This document shows positions 10,440 through 22,433 of a DNA stretch of 64,000 nucleotides, in pieces. This DNA comes from Sambucus nigra (taxonomy: Eukaryota > Streptophyta > Magnoliopsida > Dipsacales > Adoxaceae), in NCBI GenBank assembly GCA_949130495.1, contig OX422221.1, positions 149,257,405 to 149,321,404 of the forward strand, written 5' to 3'. Position numbers and translations under genes: made by a program. The notes beneath the pieces are model-generated. The model saw nothing but the letters and a program-made list of their open reading frames with translations. It had not been told where the DNA came from and searched no databases. Position 1 is the stretch's first letter; each line of letters starts with the position of its first letter.

Positions 10440-12960
10440 GTTTAGAGGATTTTAGTATGCCTCCCTATACTTTCATGCTTCACAGATTTCTCTGAAAATA
10501 AATTTTTGAAACCAAACTTGTATTTGAGTGTTCACTATTGGACTTCGAATAATTTTACAAAAATTCTAAATTAATCCATGTCTTACACTTGGAATATATT
10601 TGACTACTTTTTGCATTGCCCAGTTCTCTCTAAAAATAAATTTATTTTAAGGGATCGTGTGATTTTATTACAATGATTTTAGTTGACACTTTTTATACGA
10701 TCTTATTACAAATTATTTTGATCACATAAATAGTGGGGCGCACTTCCAAAGCACTCGTCATTTATTCGATCATTTAATTTTCAATATTGTCATCCGGATG
10801 CAACTATTTAATTTCATCAAAAGAAGATTATTGGTTATTTAGCTCAGCCCCGACGGATGCTCGGGCACAGTTATTTCAGTGGGAATTTTACCAAAAAAAT
10901 CATTGGGTCATCTATTACATTCATACGCTACTATGAATTTATTACATTCATAGTCGAGCGGATACATATCAGATGTACTTTGTTGAATAAATCATTGTCA
11001 TGATAACTTCTATTTGATTTAGCCTCGACAAATGGTCGAGCAATTTATTAGCTTCCACAGGTATAAGATATAGTCCCGACGGATGCTCGGCAACAATCTT
11101 AAGTTCTTGGAAATTTCATTGATGTTTCGATAAATGCTCGAGCACGAATTGATCTTTACATCTACCCGGTATTGTACAACTTCGCCCCGACGGACTATCC
11201 AGGCACCATTCATTTATTTAATGCCCCGACGGATAGTCGAGCACACTATAGCACTTTTGACCCAAAGAAATGCTTGGAAAAAATTATTATTACTCCGACT
11301 GATGCTCGGGTTCTATGATTATCAACCTGAAGGATGATCAGGCATATACAAGATTCCTATCGAAAAAATATTTCTATATATTTAGTCCCGAAGACATCTA
11401 CTGCACAAGTCTCAAATTATTCCCAATGGACGGTTGGTCAGGATAACTCTTATATATAGCACAGCCCCAGTTGATGGATACATGCATTTATTTGCGCATT
11501 ATTTGTTTCTGTCTCATAATATTTTATTTGATCACAAATTATTCTCACGATTTTTATCATCATAAATTTGTTAGCAGGGGGCTATCTATACTGTATACTT
11601 CACAATTGTCACTGCACAAATTTTCTGGGAAAACATAAATTTTCTGGGAAAATAATTTTTTGAAACCAACTTACAATTGAGTATTTTCCTAGAGCTATTT
11701 GCAGAAATTCCAAATTAACTCTAATGTCGTACATCTGGCTATATTTGATAAATTTTGCATCTTTCATTCGACTTTATTACAATTATTTTGTCCACATAAA
11801 TATTGGGGCGCACTTATAGAAAACTCATGTCATTTATTCAGTCATTTAATTTTAAATATTGTCGTCTGGCTATTATTTGTTATATCAATGATGGTCGGTG
11901 TAATATCTTTACTAATACTTAGTGTAGCCCTGACAGATGCTCGGGCACTACCATCTCAGTGGGATTTTATCACAAAAATTATGGGATCATTCATGTCATT
12001 CATTCAATACTATGAATCTTTTCCTCGACACATGGTCGAGCAGATGCACATCATATTGCATGATAAATTCAATTTGAATTATCCTCGACAAATGGTCGAG
12101 CAACTTATTAACTTCCACAGGTACAAGATTCAGTCCCGGCGAATGCTCGGCCACAATCTTAAGCTCTTGCAAATCTTATTAATTCACCGATTGATGCTCG
12201 AGCACGGATCGCTCTCTATATCTGCTCGGACATATACAACTTTGCCCCGAAAAATTACCCAGGCACCACTTATTTCGTTAATGCTCTGACGGATGGTCGA
12301 GCACGTCACCCCTCTTTGGACCCAACAAATGCTTGGGCAATATTATTTGTGATAACCGACGGATGCTTGGACGTTGATATTTCTTCAATTTCAGTATTGA
12401 TTATCTGGCTTTATAATTCTTGACCTGAAGGATGATCAGGCATATTCAAGTTTCATCTCCGCAAATGATCGGCAAAATATTTCTATATATTTAGTCCCGA
12501 AGATATTTACCACACACGTCGCATTTTATCCCTAACAAATGGTTGATCAGGATCATTCTTATATTCAGTCCCGACAAATGGTTGGAGCAATCGATTAATG
12601 ATTGACGTCACATTTATTATTATTATTCAACTCTAGTAAATGGTTTGGAAATTTAGTTTTCACTAACACTGCAAGATCGTTCGTAATACTTGCTCGGTCC
12701 TTTTTGCGTCGACGGATGCTCGAGCATGGATCACCCGCAATATCTACCAGATCCTCTACAATTTTTGCCTCGATAGGCATTTAGGCATCATTTATCTTAT
12801 CAATGCTCCGACAGATGCTCGAGCATGGGTTGTTCACAACATCTACTAGGTCCTTTGCAATTTTTCCTCGACAGACCCTCAACTTCGATGGATAGTTGAC
12901 ATTATGTGATCACGTCTCAAGCTCCAATAGACAGGTGGGAAATACAATTCTTATTTAATT
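10440..12960. repeat. Element B internal direct duplication (~1.07 kb) built on a dispersed ~20-bp motif
   Basis: The stretch starting about 10470 recurs from about 11590. Anchors are GAAACCAA...TTGAGTGTT/TTGAGTATT, GGGGCGCACTT (about 10736 and 11803), CCTCGACAAATGGTCGAGCA (11023 and 12083) and GGATGATCAGGCATAT (about 11330 and 12430), with spacing 1060-1100. Throughout, a motif of the form CCCGACGGATGCTCGGGCAC recurs every 40-170 bp in many variants (for example at about 10849, 11073, 11127, 11224, 11928, 12083, 12708). It is partly self-complementary (CGAGCA/TGCTCG). No protein family is recognisable. Confidence 0.7.
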
Positions 12961-14109
12961 CAACCTCGGCGAATGAGAAGTTGGGCAATCGATAGAACAA
13001 AGATCCAATAATGCATAAAGTAGTATGAAGAGAAACGATCAACTATATTTATCAACAAGGACGAATCCAACATGTAAGAAGTCACATATCCAGTAAAATC
13101 ACAGTCAACGAACATAACATGTTGATAACAGCACTAGACCACCCTTAATGTATCAAGCAACATCGTTAGACAACCCATGGTGATCGGTGATCACTAAGCA
13201 ACGAATTAACACGTCATCAACACTAAGATATCCACTCCATAGGAACGGTGTTCCTTAGACGCCATATCAAATCAATGCATTTCTACACGAAGATGCTTTG
13301 AACTCATATCAATTTCTTTAGGTGCACGAGCTATATGGAGTCTTCCACAGCCTCCTAGAACCATCATTCATGGTTGATGAACAAGTGTGCCCCGAGGAAC
13401 GATACATTACATGAAGTTATATGAAAAAGACAATCCTTAATCATATTCATCTCGACAAATGATCAACATGACACTCTACAACACAACAAAGCCCCGAGGA
13501 ACGATCGGGTACACTTATCATCTCGGTTATATAGATCAAATAATTCGATGGAAGATCGAGAAATCTTATCTTCACAGCCCGATTGGGGGCTCCATGGCAA
13601 CGATGACACATGAACAGATTCACCGCAACATTTAAAGCAATATAGAAGAGGTCAACTTAGGACGGATGCCAACATGGTTAACACTCCAATTAGTCTTTCA
13701 AATGATGATCAGGAGTAAGCTTGATTTAATTACAACAACTATCTTTCTTGTTTCAATTAAGTTAAGGAAGTCCTCGGATCTTTTTCATCTCCAAACACAA
13801 ATGGACCCACGAGTTGCCCCGACAACAATGAAAGCCCTACGGGGGATCCCTAGGAAAAAAGACAACTCAGGTTGGTCACCAACTACGTTGGTCGGTTAAA
13901 ATCCTGAAGGGTGGATGGACCTTAAACCAGGTGCATTTTTTCTAGCGTCTTTTAGGCCTAAGGAATTGTGATGGCACAATCTAAAAGGTAAAATAAACAC
14001 ATATTTACATGTGAGGCATTAAAAATGGAAAAATGCAAACGCAATTGGTATTGCATTGACTTACGGGAAAGGCCTAAGTACAATAAGCATACCGATTACA
14101 TATCAAATG
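12961..14109. other. Element B internal region without recognised gene
   Basis: More scattered copies of the CCCCGAGGAACGATCGGG-type motif (about 13390, 13492) and no supported coding. An open frame at 13666-13899 has no family signature. Confidence 0.4.
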
Positions 14110-14900
14110 TTATAAAACCTAATGCAGGGTCTTACCCCTACTAGGTACATGCTCGAGCAAGGCTCGGCGCATAGGCTTTTGGTCGACCTCTCCAATTAGA
14201 CCATATGAGAAACCTAATGCAGGGTCTTAACCCTACTAGGTAAATGCTCGAGCAAGGCTCAACGCATAGGCTTTTGGTCGGCTTCTCCAATTGGACCATA
14301 TAAAAAACCTAATGCAGGGTATTACCCCTACTAGGTACATGCTCGAGCAAGGCTCGGCGCATAGTCTTTTGGTCAGCCTCTCCAATTTGGACCATATGAA
14401 AAACCTAATGCAGGGTCCTACCCCTACTACATAAATGCTCAAGCAAGGCTCGACGCATAGGCTTTTGGTCGGCCTCTCCAATTGGACCATATGAAAAATC
14501 TAATGCAGGATCTTACCCCTACTAAGTACATGCTCGAGCAAGGCTCGACGCATAGGCTTTGGTCGGCCCTTCCATTTGGACCATATGAAAAACCTAATGC
14601 AGGGTCTTACCCTGACTAGGGACATGCTCAAGCAAGACTCGACACATAGGCCTGTGGTCGGCCTCAACAAATTAGAGCATATGAAAAGCCTAATTCAGGG
14701 TCTTACCCCGACTAGGTACATGCTCCAGCAAGGCTCAACACACAGGCCTGTGGTCGGCCTCAACAAATGGACCATACAAGATCAAAATATAGGGAGATGC
14801 CCTAAACTTGATGCACGCTCGAGAAAGCCTCAGCAAATGAATTCTGAACAGGCCTGTGGTCAGCCTCACGAATTGGTCCATGCAATAAAACCTAATGATG
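14110..14900. repeat. 95-bp tandem repeat, about 8 copies, in element B
   Basis: Unit starts 'CCTAATGCAGGGTCTTACCC' occur at about 14119, 14213, 14308, 14404, 14499, 14593 and 14689, spaced 94-96 bp, with a decayed further copy to about 14900. Each unit also holds a TGCTCGAGCAAGGCTCG motif (a GCTCGAGC palindrome) and a TTTTGGTCGGCCTCTCCAAT motif. The later two units change TTTTGGTCGG to CTGTGGTCGG. The repeat lies close to the 3' LTR, where tandem repeats are often found in plant LTR elements. Open frames at 14236-14490 and 14576-14911 are only translations of it. Confidence 0.92.
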
Positions 14901-15174
14901 AACTACGTTGACCTGATCGCAAGAGGGTACGTAGGTAGATCGACATTCTCAAGATCAGTTCCCATATAAATTGAACGTCTCTCAACTCAAGCCAAGCATT
15001 CATCTAAAAACCTATCACGGCAAGAAGATTAACAAAAGAAGGCTTAAAAGTTGAATGACAACTCAAAGAATGCCAGTCCAGTTCACATCGACAACTGCAT
15101 ACATTTAAAGAGATTATGGACCAACTCCCAGCTCATCTCATAATCAACTCAGCTGAACTGCAGCCTATGGGGTA

Positions 15175-15597
15175 TTATGAGGGAAAAAATATGCCTACAT
15201 AATAGCATGACACGTGGCGAGTACCCCGGTCAAGATGGTGAGCAATAAACGCTCCAACAAGATAGGGACGACTAGAGTCCTTGACAAACTAGAAGACCGA
15301 GGAACAGTATCTGATTGGAATTAAACTCCACGAAGATAGGACTCATCCATATTTGTAACCCTAATGTAACCACTAACTCTATATAAAGGGGATACCCCCA
15401 TTGTGAAAGGGGGCTTAGAAGATAGAGAAACACATTCATGTAAACTCTCTCATCATTATAATGGAACACAACAACAACCCCATGGACGTAGGCCATTCAT
15501 GGTCGAACCGCATAAATCTTTGTCTCTCTTTTATTTATTATGGTACTTGCATCGTGGTATATGGGCACCCCCATATCCCAGATGTTTTGACACCATA
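15175..15597 (+). repeat. Element B 3' LTR
   Basis: Second copy of 8636-9058, carrying the same TATA box (15380) and the same GGGCACCCCCATATCCCA 3' part. It is followed directly by ATACT, the target duplication, and then the rest of element A's LTR. Confidence 0.8.
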
Positions 15598-15666
15598 ATA
15601 CTAATAATGAACCAACTGGATATTCTTTTTGAATTTAATAAAGGACTGATCACCCGGTGTCTCAGA

Positions 15667-15678
15667 TCGTATCAGTGC
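15667..15678 (+). other. Degenerate primer binding site of element A
   Basis: TCGTATCAGTGC stands where the tRNA-Met primer site TGGTATCAGAGC is expected; the following ATCAGGTTC is shared with the sites at 23377 and 58440. Three mismatches would make priming poor. Confidence 0.7.
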
Positions 15679-15851
15679 ATCAGGTTCTGGAGTCCTTAGG
15701 ATCGGTATAACTTATCTTCTTTTCAGCGCAGAGTCCTTTGATATAAAGCCCTATTATTAGGACTATTGTATTCTTTATTATGAATTTACGTCTTCAGCTA
15801 TTTTAAGACATATTGAATTGTGGACTGATGGAAAATTCTCACTCGTTTCAA

Positions 15852-17065
15852 ATGCCTCCCCGACGTGCACTATGAGATACCCTAGATCCACCACTAGACC
15901 CTCAGCTAGCTCCAGCCCAGGGTACCACGAATGCTAGTAAGGTTGTCATTATAGTTGCACAAGAGGTTAATGTATCATTGGCTACAGTTACACATCATGT
16001 ACCACCCCAGATACAGATGTTCTCTTCTGCTTGCGATCGAGTTAGAGATGCCTTCCAGAAGGCACACCCTCTCGAGTTCTAGGAGAGTTTAGACATAGTG
16101 GTTGCTAGAAAATGGAAGAAAGACATACAGAGGCATTAGAGGATGTAAGATTTCATGGACGTTCACCAACAAATTCTAGCTACAATTAAGTTAGTTGGGG
16201 AAGCACTACAGTGGTGGGAGTTTGTTACCACCGCGGAGGGGAGAGGTAGTATACCGATACGGGAGTTTTGGGAGTGGTTTGATCGTAAATATTTTCCATA
16301 TGCCATCTAGACAGAGATGAGGTAGCATCTATTAGATCTCACCCGGTAGGGGAAGACCATTGTTAAGCGAGAGGAAGAATTTACGAGGTTAGCTAAATTC
16401 GTTCCAGGAGAGGTACCTACAGAGGAAAAGGGGATACATCAATTTATAGATGGCCTTACTTGGAGGATCCGACAACATCTGTTGGGTAGTACTTATTTGA
16501 ATACATACATCGAGGTATTAAATGCTACTTTATTACATTGCCATGATCATTGCTACCATGTTAAGGGAAGAAAATGAGCAGGAGAGTCCAGCCAGAAGGG
16601 CAGGACATGGGGTGGTAGTGTCAGTGGGGCACAATAAGCTCAGATGACGTCTAGGCAGCATGAGGAGGGTTCCCACCAGGGAGATCCTGCTAAGTGATTC
16701 AGATCTGGAGACTTTAGGCAGGGGTAGGGAGGTTTCATCCAGGGCCAGCAGAGTCAGTAGGGCCAGAAGCGCTCTCAATAGGGCCAGGAAGGCCAATGGA
16801 GGTGTGGAAACGGCCAGTAGGGTTGAGGACAACACAATTAGAGGGGAGGAAATTTTTCTGTGAGATGCTTCATAACAAGCATCAAGATTGCCCCGATAAG
16901 GTCAAGACCCTACAACAGCAGCAGGGTGCTCGCCAGGAGCCACATAAGCCTATCTTTCCAGCACCAACACATATGCCAACCTTGCCTATTATACCAGTTT
17001 CTCCTGAAACCCCACTTCAGCAGGGGAAGTTGTAATATGGATGTGTATATAACGTCCACAAGGCA
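15852..17065 (+). pseudogene. Element A gag pseudogene
   Basis: The start ATGCCTCCCCGACGTGCAC matches the gag starts at 23562 and 58621 and follows the same TTTCA context. The eighth codon is TGA. Further on the frame reads recognisable chromovirus Gag: RDAFQKAHPLEF, WKKDIQ, ALQWWEFV, REFWEWFDRKYFP, FIDGLTWRIRQHLLG. Many TAG/TAA/TGA stops interrupt it. The Gln/Gly-rich tail is present, but the CCHC zinc knuckle is ruined by a frame change (FFCEMLHNKHQDCPDK in another frame, 16854-16902). Gag would form the virus-like particle; this copy cannot. Confidence 0.85.
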
Positions 17066-20000
17066 CCACCCACAGTGCAGGGTATGTTTCTCATCCATGA
17101 TACTTTGGGGCGTATTTTATTTTATACTGGGGCATCACACTCGCTCAAATCCACTAAATTTTCACGGACCACTGGGTTGTTAGATATGGAAGATAGTAGT
17201 GTTACATGTGTTGATTCACTATTGGGTAATGGGACCTTTATTCTTTATCTCTTGGGTAGTTGGTAAAAATATTGGGAGACTGCTCTTGCTCGTCGATATG
17301 CTTGTGTTAGACATGTCGGAGTATGATGCCATTAGAGGCATGGATCGGCTAGACACTTATAGGGCCATGATTGATTGTTATAGTAGGATTATTATAATCT
17401 ATATACCGGTACAGGATATGTTTTTGGTGGTGATGCCTCGCCTTGAGGCAGGCTCCTCCACACACTTATATTCTATAGAGGACGAGACCTCTATGGGGGT
17501 GGTAATTTCCCAAGATTATATTTCCATTGTTAGTGAGTTCGACGATGTGTTCTAGGAGATATTGATATTACCACCCAACAAAGAGATGGAGTTTTGGATA
17601 GATTTAGCGCCGAGAACTCGACCGATAGCACGTGCACCTTACCGTATGGATCTGATGGAGATAAGGAAGCTACGGGATCAGATCAAGCAGATTTTGTGAT
17701 AGGGATTCATCCGTAGGAGTACCTCTCATTGGGGTGCTCCAATGTTGTTTGTGAAGAACAGATATGGGTCATTGAGACTATGTGTTAATTACCAAAAATT
17801 GAATAAAGTCACGATATGGAACAAGTATCTGTTGGTCCGAATCAATGATTTATTCGATTAGTTGAGAGGACCCCCTAATTCTCTAAGATAGATTTGAGAA
17901 TCTATTATCACCAGTTGTGTATACCGGAGTAGGACATTTCTAAGACTGGATTCTTAAAGAGATATGGGTCCTATGAGTTTCGAGTTATGCCATTTGGGCT
18001 ATCCAATGTGTCAACCGTATTTATGGACTTGATGAATAGGGTGTGCAAAGAGTTCTTGGATCAGTTTGTTATCGTCTTCATTGATGACAATTTGATTTAT
18101 TCTCAGATCGGGGAGGATCATGTCGATCATTTACGTCAGGTCTTACAGACATTACGTGAGAATCAATTGTATGCAAAGTTTGAAGAATATGAGTTTTGAC
18201 AACGTGAAGTAGAATTTTTGTGGCATATCATTTCTGAGTTGGGAATATCGGTGGACCCGAGTAAGGTGTTAGTGGTGAGGGAGTAGGGACAACCCATGAC
18301 ATCGATGGAGGTGCGTAGTTTCTTGGGGTTAATCGGGTACTACAGACGGTTTATTAGGGGATTCTCGAAGATTGTGGGTCCATTGACTAATTTGACTCGC
18401 AAATGTGTACTGTTTGTTTAGGATGATGCCTGTCAGTTGTCTTTTAATGAGATGAAGGACAAGTTGACTTTAGCACCTATACTCGCACTTCCCAGGGTAG
18501 GAGTAGATTACCTTGTTTTCACTAACACATACCTATAGGGACTTGGGATTGTGGTATAGTAGGAGGATTAGGCTATAGCGTATTCTTCCTGCAAGCTTGA
18601 GCCTCATGAAAGGAATTACCCCACCCACGACTTGGAGTTAGAGACACTCATGTTTACAATGTGGATTTGGTGACACTATTTGTTGAAAGATAAGTTTTGC
18701 CTACGCAAAGATCATAAGTAACTAAAGTACTTGTTCACTCAGAGGGGGATGAATATACGTCAGCGCTGGTGGCTTGAATTTGTGAAGGATTATTAGCGAT
18801 ATCAAGTATCACCTAGGAAAGGTTAATGTGGTGTAGGGGCATTGAGCCATAGGCCAGGAGGTGAGGTGGCCGAGGTGTGAAAGTAAAAATAGAAGGAGTT
18901 GGGACATCAAGATTCAGTTTTTCGGTCCTTTATGTCAGTTATCACCGTCACCCCCAGATTGTCATGACGGTGGTTCAGGCATAGGTAGCAGATTGTTTCT
19001 ATCAGGAGCTGATCAGGAAGCTCTTAATAGGGGGAGAAGAGTCTTACTTAGTGAGTTCAGAGGGAGGCTTGCACTTCAACGAAAGACTGATTATTCCAGA
19101 AGGAGAGGACTTACGACATGCGATGATGTCAGAGTCACACGAATCTCGATTTGCGATACATCCTGACGGGGATAAGATGTTTTAGGACATGAGACGATAG
19201 TACTAGTGGAGTGGGATAAAGCAAGACAACACCGAGTTTGTTTTGAAGTGTTCTACTGATCATCTAGTAAAATTGGACCATCAAAACTAGAAAGGTTTCT
19301 ACAGCCACTAGAAATCCCTATAGGGAAATATGAGAGCATTTCCATGGACTTTTATTACTGGGTTTCCTTCTTAACAGAGAGGTTGGGATTCCATATCGGT
19401 GATAGGGGATTGGCTGACCAAGATAGCTCACTTTCTGCCAGTTTGGACTGGTTATACAACGGTACAATATAACCAGACTTTTATTGCAGAGATAGTGAGG
19501 TTGCATGTAGTGAGGTTGCATGGGGTGCCATTAGACATTGTGTCCACAGGGACAAGATTTTTGTCTCTCAATTTTGGGATAGTTTCCAAGAGGCTATGGG
19601 TACTGAGTTACGGTTGAGTATGGCTTACCGCTCGCAGACGGACGAGCAGATGAAGAGGATCGATCAAATATTGGAAGATATGCTATGGATGTGTATCCTT
19701 GATTTTGGGGGAGGTTAGGAGCAGTATCATCCACTGATGGAGTTTTTGTATAATAACATCAACCAATTCACTATTGTCATGGATCCGTTTGAGACATTGT
19801 ACGATAGACCTTGTCGTTCTCTCGCTTGTTGGCTAGAGGTGGGGGATAAAAATCTTCTTGGTCCAGAGTCGATTCGAGATACTTTGGCCAGGATTGAGAT
19901 GATTCAAATTCATATACGGGTAGCTCAGGACATACAAAAGCGTTATGCTGATGCCAAGCGATTCTTTCAGGAGTTTAATGTGGGGGACCAGGTTCTGCTA

Positions 20001-20420
20001 CATGTATCTCCTATAAAGGGGATAATGAGGTTGGGTACGAAGGGGAGTTGGCACCGTGATATGTGGTCCATTCCCTATTATTGATCGGACTGGGCCTGTT
20101 GCAGATAGACTTGGGTTGATGGAGCATTTACATCGGATTCACGATATCTTTCACATTTCTTCTCTGAGGCGATATCTCTAGGATGAGTTGGCTCACACTC
20201 ACAATGCTTTGGAGGAGACTGATTTGTAGCTTGATATTTCATATGAGGAGAGGCCAGATGCTATCTTAGACCATAGCGAGAGGAGACTCAGGTCGAAGGT
20301 AGTTCCACTTATGCGAGTTCAGTGCGGGCATCATAATGCCGACGAGTCCACTTGGGAGCGTGAGGATTTGATGCGTGAAAAGTATCCAGAGTTATTCGTA
20401 CATGTTACTTTCTTTTTATG
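17066..20420 (+). pseudogene. Element A pol pseudogene: protease, RT, RNase H, integrase, chromodomain-like tail
   Basis: Domains follow the Ty3/gypsy order but are split by stops and frameshifts. Protease: LGRILFYTGASHS (17100-17140), with the catalytic DTGA changed to YTGA. Reverse transcriptase: [14 protein letters not shown] (about 17775) to [18 protein letters not shown] and the catalytic FIDD at 17077+1000 (18077-18088). RNase H: the TDAS motif has become TNTY, then [22 protein letters not shown]. Integrase: ESHESRFAIHP (zinc-binding part, about 19125), HGVPLDIVS with a one-base loss where SDRD is expected (about 19545), and LLHVSPIKGIMRLG. The C-terminus reads DESTWEREDLMREKYPELF, the chromodomain-type ending of chromoviruses. 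Clearly inactive. Confidence 0.9.
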
Positions 20421-20445
20421 AATTTTGGGACGAAATTCCATTATT

Positions 20446-20454
20446 AGGGGGAAG
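20446..20454 (+). other. Polypurine tract of element A
   Basis: AGGGGGAAG lies two bases before the second LTR, the expected place and composition for plus-strand priming. The preceding TTTTGGGACGAAATTCC is a common sequence at this position in plant chromoviruses. Confidence 0.8.
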
Positions 20455-20456
20455 TA

Positions 20457-22361
20457 TGTAACACCCTGTAATTTTATTGAATTTTATTTTTGGAATTAAT
20501 TTGGAATAATTAAACTATATTTGGAAATTAATCCGATAAAATAAATATTAATTACCGAGATAAGGATTAATATTTATTTATATTGAATATTACTTAGTGA
20601 TTGAGTAATAATAATGATAAGGAAATATTATAATTTTCGAGCGTGAAAAATTCGGCAGTTACGATAAATTTAGTCGGGATGCGTGTGTCAGTTGTGTCAA
20701 GTCTTAATGTGAGAAATAAAATATAGTTTTACTTTTTATACTCCATATGATCATTTTGAGTGCGACCATGTGCCTGGAATGATCGAGAAAGTAAGAAAAG
20801 TGTATTGAGGGGTTTAATTTAGGTCCCGATACATTTTTAAGCCAAACCAAAACCCCGGGAGGGTATTTCGATCTTCTAATTTTTTAGAGAAATGAGACCT
20901 ATGAAATTCCTAGGTTTATATCGTTCGATAAGATGAGTCTTCGAGGGTTAGAAGTTAGAAAGTTGCAGATAGGTGACAGGAGGAAGAAGAGAGGAGACCA
21001 CAAGACCATAACACACCATTCTTGCACCACAAACACCGCCATTGCGTAGATCGAGAGGAGAGGATCACAAATTTACCATTCTCCTATAGCGGATCAGACC
21101 TTCAAATAAAGGCAAGCATTTATATTTACAAATTTTAATTAGATATAATGTCCATGTTAGAGTAGGATGTTTATTATCTTGATTCCATGAATAATTATGA
21201 CAAAATTAAGAGATTTAACTATGTCTTAGGTTGAATTGATGTTAAGTTTGAATCCCTTATGTAAGAAGATGAATTTGATGAACTACTAATAATCAAAACA
21301 TGAATAAATTTGAGTTATATAGATGTTATTGATGAAAAATGATGAACTAGGATTTTTAGAGATTAATCTTGAATTAATTCAAATTAATTGATGTTTTTTG
21401 ATGGTTTGATGATTATAAAACGTTAGAAATCATGTATATAGGTTGGTATGATGTTTGGTAGGTTTGGTTGGGGGTTTGTGATCATGTAATGAAGGTTTGG
21501 ATAATTAAAAATGGTGAAACTCGTAACAGTATAAGGAAGAAGACAAAGACCTATAGCGGACGAATCGATTCGGCTGCCCAGATTTTGGCATTTTTTTCCC
21601 GTTTTACTGAGGAAGCATGGGAAATGACCGGGTTAACTTTTGAGGTAAGTTTTAAATATAATGGGAGTTATTTTAAACATTAGTAGACCAAGGATTATTT
21701 GGATACTTAATCATATGAGGAAAATTTAGGTCTAAAGTTAATTGAACATAAATATTCGCTAAAATTTAAATTCGGGGAACCTTGTCATGACACGAGGACT
21801 CCTAGGGAACCGGTGACTTAGACCAGTAGGTTATGAGTGAGATATCTAGTGAATTGACTTAAGGGAGGTTTAGTAATGGTATGTAGGCTATTCAATAGTT
21901 ATATAGACTACGTGTGGGATATATTGTAGGGTATGTGCTTACCTTTACTGAACTTATATACATAGGCCATGTGAACACCTAATGTGTGAATTATTACGTG
22001 TATGACATACCTACGCTGCTTGATATCAGGGTAGCTTCAAAAAGGGGACAATCTTACCTAGATGATCCATCTTGGGGTATTTCAGACTTGTGCCTCAGAA
22101 CATAGAACTTAGGGACGGCCACTACTTGTGTGAACGAGTGAGTGCCTGGTCATTTGGGTGCGTAGGTATGTGCGTAGCCCAAAGGCCTAGAACTATGTTT
22201 GCCTCAAATTATGTGTGGATTTTATATTGTTGTTCGAGAGTTATTCCGAATCAATAGTACTTTATATAGTACGCCATGTACTGGGACTTGATAGCAGAGT
22301 ATGCATGCAACGCAGGTCTCAACCCAGGGGTCTTGTATTAAGTATATACATAAATAGAGTG

Positions 22362-22433
<72 letters not shown>

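Larger units (their letters stand above)
8636..15597 (+). mobile_element. Element B: non-autonomous LTR retrotransposon (LARD-like), flanked by ATACT
   Basis: Two direct copies of about 423 bp (8636-9058 and 15175-15597) enclose about 6.1 kb. ATACT at 8631-8635 and 15598-15602 is the 5-bp target duplication, and removing the block restores the LTR of element A. No reverse transcriptase, integrase, protease or zinc knuckle is visible in any frame, so the element depends on a partner. With the duplication taken as ATACT, the termini are not the usual TG...CA, which may be decay or an unusual family. The primer-site type suggests Ty3/gypsy parentage, tentatively a Tat-like lineage. Confidence 0.8.
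1445..15665 (+). mobile_element. Element A: 5' LTR of a Tekay/Del-like Ty3/gypsy chromovirus, interrupted by two insertions
   Basis: The LTR starts TGTAACACCCCGTAATTTTA, the same start as the second LTR at 20457. The two copies can be followed side by side: the stretches at 1445-3310, 7800-8630 and 15603-15665 match successive parts of 20457-23374. Two blocks have no counterpart in the second LTR and are therefore later insertions: a Helitron (about 3355-7707) and LTR element B (8636-15597). Without them the LTR is about 2.9 kb, long but normal for this lineage. Its last few dozen bases appear shortened by about 15-20 bp before the primer site. Short open frames inside it (for example at 1991-2209) show no protein family features. 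Confidence 0.87.

Noticed and set aside
14236..14911. Open frames in element B's 95-bp repeat region
   Set aside because: They are periodic translations of the tandem repeat with a period that is not a whole number of codons in most units, and have no family signature.
15272..15699. Open frames overlapping element B's 3' LTR on both strands
   Set aside because: They span the LTR and the junction with element A and have no protein family features; the sequence is explained as LTR.
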